Below, in pieces: positions 32,852 through 34,826 of a stretch of 34,826 nt of DNA. The stretch is from an uncultured beta proteobacterium. Lineage in GTDB: Bacteria > Pseudomonadota > Gammaproteobacteria > Burkholderiales > Burkholderiaceae_C. The translations under genes were made by a program, and so were the position numbers. Below the pieces are notes generated by a model that was not told where the DNA came from, made no database searches, and worked only from the letters and a program-made list of their open reading frames with translations. How positions within the stretch are numbered: the first letter of the stretch is position 1; every line of letters starts with the position of its first letter. Location of the stretch: NCBI GenBank assembly GCA_903832285.1, contig CAILAY010000180.1, forward strand, positions 1 to 34,826, written 5' to 3'.

Positions 32852-33410
32852 GCGCGGGGAGATACTGCTGCGGATCGCCCGTCTGTCCATTGCGGGCGCC
32901 TTGGGGGACAGCTATGAAACGGACGATAGCGCAGCATGGTTGCAGGAACTGGGCGCGACCTTCGTGACTCTGACCCAGAAAGGCCAGTTGCGCGGCTGCA
33001 TCGGCAGTCTGCAGGCGCATCGATCCCTGTTGGATGATGTCAAGGCCAATGCCGTCGCCGCCGCACTGCACGATCCGCGCTTTGAGCCGTTGACTGCGCC
33101 GGAGTTGGAGATCACCGAGATTGAGGTTTCACTGCTGTCTGCGCTGCAGCCGATGCAGTTTTCCAGCGAGGCCAATGCACTGGCGCAATTGCGTCCCGGT
33201 GTGGATGGGGTGGTGCTGGAATATGGGCGCTATCGCAGCACCTTTTTACCACAGGTCTGGGAACAGCTGCCCGACGCGGTGCAATTCATGGCGCAACTGA
33301 AACTCAAGGCCGGGCTGCCTGCGCATTTCTGGGCGGCCGAAGTGAAACTGCAGCGCTACACCGTGAGCAAATTCAAGGAATCGGACACGGCGTTGGAGGG
33401 GCCGTCATGA
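32841..33410 (+). CDS. amrA: AmmeMemoRadiSam system protein A (AMMECR1 domain)
   Basis: A 189-residue AMMECR1 protein. The hallmark LRGCIG is at residues 50-55, followed by HRSLLDDVKANAVAAALHDPRFEPLT, ELEITEIEVSLLS and GVDGVVLEYGRYRSTFLPQVWEQLPD, the complete family pattern. Cys53 is the invariant candidate active residue. ATG 32841 is preceded by GGAGGAG inside the 3' end of amrB, and the gene ends with an ATGA overlap into amrS. It is therefore produced tightly with its partners. The reaction is not known. Confidence 0.92.
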   Translation: MSHKRGEILLRIARLSIAGALGDSYETDDSAAWLQELGATFVTLTQKGQLRGCIGSLQAHRSLLDDVKANAVAAALHDPRFEPLTAPELEITEIEVSLLSALQPMQFSSEANALAQLRPGVDGVVLEYGRYRSTFLPQVWEQLPDAVQFMAQLKLKAGLPAHFWAAEVKLQRYTVSKFKESDTALEGPS

Positions 33411-34528
33411 TGCAAGATTCCAACTATCCTGCGCGCTATTGGCACAAGATCGAAGACGGTCGCATGCAATGCGACCTTTGTCCGCGTGACTGCCGTTTGC
33501 ACGAGGGTCAGCGTGGCGCCTGTTTTGTGCGCATGCGCCAGGGCGAGCAGATGATCCTCACCACCCACGGTCGCTCCTCGGGTTTTTGCATCGACCCGAT
33601 CGAGAAGAAGCCGTTGAACCATTTTTACCCCGGCAGCAGCGTGCTCTCCTTTGGCACGGCGGGCTGCAATCTGGCGTGCAAATTCTGCCAGAACTGGGAC
33701 ATCAGCAAATCCCGTGACATGGACCGGTTGATGGACCAGGCCTCGCCCGAAACCATTGCAGCCGAGGCCGTGAAATACGGTTGCAAAAGCGTGGCTTTCA
33801 CCTACAACGACCCGGTGATATTTGCTGAATACGCGATCGACGTGGCCGATGCCTGCCACGCGCTGGGCGTCCAGACCGTGGCCGTGACGGCGGGATACCT
33901 GCACGATCAGCCGAGGCGCGAGTTCTTCGCCAAAATGGACGCTGCAAATGTTGACCTGAAAGCCTTCACCGACGACTTCTACTTCAAGCTGACGGGCTCG
34001 CAATTGCAGCCGGTGCTCGATACGCTGGTCTACCTGAAACGCGAAACCAGCGTGTGGCTCGAAATCACCACCCTGCTTATTCCGGGTCATAACGACTCGG
34101 ACGCCGAGATCACGGCGCTATGCCGTTGGATCATGCGTGAGTTGGGATCCGACGTGCCGTTGCATTTCTCGGCTTTCCATCCCGACTACAAGATGCCGGA
34201 GGTTCCGGCAACGCCCGGCGCCACGCTGGTGCGGGCACGCAATATCGGTTTGGCGCAAGGCTTGCACTACGTCTATACCGGCAACGTGCACCATCAGGAG
34301 GGTGACACCACGTTCTGTCCGGGCTGTCATGCCGCCTTGATCGTGCGCGACTGGTACGAGATCCGGCAGTACAAGTTGAGCGCAGACGCTCACTGCCCGG
34401 ATTGCGGCGCGATCGTGGCGGGCCGCTTTGCATCCCAGGCGGGTCAGTTCGGCCGACGCCGCATCCCGATTGTCATCGGCACCGCGCCGCGCGGAATCGC
34501 CAGGACCAGCGGATTCCTAACGCTGTAG
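33407..34528 (+). CDS. amrS: AmmeMemoRadiSam system radical SAM enzyme
   Basis: A 373-residue radical SAM protein related to pyruvate formate-lyase activating enzymes. The [4Fe-4S]/SAM motif is C87xxxC91xxC94 (AGCNLACKFCQNWD). An N-terminal cysteine cluster (C22, C25, C29, C39) precedes it. Two CxxC pairs near the C-terminus (FCPGC, HCPDC) form a zinc-ribbon-like element. Other family motifs are FTYNDPVIFAEYA, VDLKAFTDDFY and FSAFHPDYKM. ATG 33407 overlaps the amrA stop; ATG 33410 is an equal alternative. Together with amrA and amrB it forms the conserved cassette, thought to perform a radical-based modification of unknown target. Confidence 0.92.
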   Translation: MMQDSNYPARYWHKIEDGRMQCDLCPRDCRLHEGQRGACFVRMRQGEQMILTTHGRSSGFCIDPIEKKPLNHFYPGSSVLSFGTAGCNLACKFCQNWDISKSRDMDRLMDQASPETIAAEAVKYGCKSVAFTYNDPVIFAEYAIDVADACHALGVQTVAVTAGYLHDQPRREFFAKMDAANVDLKAFTDDFYFKLTGSQLQPVLDTLVYLKRETSVWLEITTLLIPGHNDSDAEITALCRWIMRELGSDVPLHFSAFHPDYKMPEVPATPGATLVRARNIGLAQGLHYVYTGNVHHQEGDTTFCPGCHAALIVRDWYEIRQYKLSADAHCPDCGAIVAGRFASQAGQFGRRRIPIVIGTAPRGIARTSGFLTL

Positions 34529-34552
34529 GCGCTGGGCCGCTCGGCCAAGCGC
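34529..34552. terminator. Possible bidirectional terminator between amrS and hsp20
   Basis: GCGCT-G-GGCC (34529-34538) pairs with GGCC-A-AGCGC (34543-34552) around a GCTC loop, with one internal mismatch. It begins at the base after the amrS stop and lies 36 bp from the convergent Hsp20 stop. It is GC-rich but lacks a T-tract. Confidence 0.4.
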
Positions 34553-34588
34553 GTGGCGGCCTCGCGCCGATCACGGAACATGGTCGCG

Positions 34589-34826
34589 TCACTGCACCGT
34601 CAACCGCTTTGACTCCATCGTAGCCTTCTTGGGAAGTTCCAGGGTCAAGACCCCGTTGTCGTATCTTGCGACTGCCTTCGATTCGTCGACATCCTGTGCC
34701 ACGCTGAATGCACGTGAAACGGCGCCGTAGCAGCGCTTGCTGCGCAGCACTTTGCCGCCACTGTCCTTCGTGTCCTTGTCGTGTTTGACTTCTGCATCGA
34801 TCTGCAAAATATTGCTGTCAATGCGC
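34589..34826 (-). CDS. Hsp20/alpha-crystallin small heat-shock protein, C-terminal part (runs off window)
   Basis: About 78 C-terminal residues are visible. Diagnostic features of the alpha-crystallin domain are SNILQIDAEVKH, a YGAVSRAFSVAQDVD segment (the usual FERSFxLPxxVD position) and YDNGVLTLELPKK, followed by SKRLTVQ. The usual C-terminal IxI anchor is weak or absent. These are ATP-independent holdase chaperones. The apparent ATG at 34807 is internal to the domain, so the true start lies outside the window. It is convergent with amrS. Confidence 0.85.
   Translation of the reverse strand, partial: RIDSNILQIDAEVKHDKDTKDSGGKVLRSKRCYGAVSRAFSVAQDVDESKAVARYDNGVLTLELPKKATMESKRLTVQ

Noticed and set aside
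1..34826. CRISPR arrays, tRNA or rRNA genes, prophage modules
   Set aside because: I saw no regularly spaced repeats, no tRNA-like cloverleaf or rRNA sequence, and no phage structural genes.

Overview
The window is about 35 kb of GC-rich, densely packed chromosome from a proteobacterium. A betaproteobacterium of the Burkholderiales/Comamonadaceae type is my best guess. That rests on gene style (Ugp and AsmA family sequences, GTG/TTG starts, 1-4 bp stop/start overlaps), not on any rRNA marker, so the taxonomy is inference. Left to right it holds: the 5' end of an IS1595-like transposase; an AsmA-family envelope protein; a minus-strand storage-lipid style cluster (tandem gamma-carbonic-anhydrase-like protein, wax ester synthase/DGAT, alpha/beta hydrolase, Old Yellow Enzyme homologue); a TumE/TumA toxin-antitoxin pair; and a GntR regulator broken by a frameshift.

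The centre (about 9.4-30.1 kb) is a glycerol / glycerol-3-phosphate island on the minus strand: ugpB-ugpA-ugpE-ugpC (sn-glycerol-3-phosphate ABC importer); glpA-glpB followed by two genes that replace the usual GlpC (a NarI-like membrane protein with a CxxCH haem motif and four [4Fe-4S] motifs, then a separate HdrB-like CCG-domain protein); a 2906-residue cyclic beta-1,2-glucan synthase; an 80-residue membrane protein; and a GlpK-like FGGY kinase. Three near-identical FNR/ANR-type boxes (TTGAG-N4-(A/G)TCAA) lie directly upstream of ugpB, glpA and the kinase. Two of them sit in a 59-bp direct repeat that also carries a -10 hexamer at class II spacing. The layout predicts coordinated low-oxygen control of G3P uptake, glycerol phosphorylation and membrane-linked G3P oxidation.

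The right end (30.2 kb onward, plus strand) carries a PiT phosphate transporter with its DUF47/PhoU-like partner, then the three-gene AmmeMemoRadiSam cassette (amrB-amrA-amrS). The window ends inside a convergent Hsp20 gene.

The strongest candidates for something undescribed are the remodelled electron-transfer module attached to GlpAB, the three-operon FNR-box regulon built on a duplicated promoter, and the tandem gamma-CA protein whose two halves have lost complementary zinc ligands, so that one composite metal site could survive at the domain interface.
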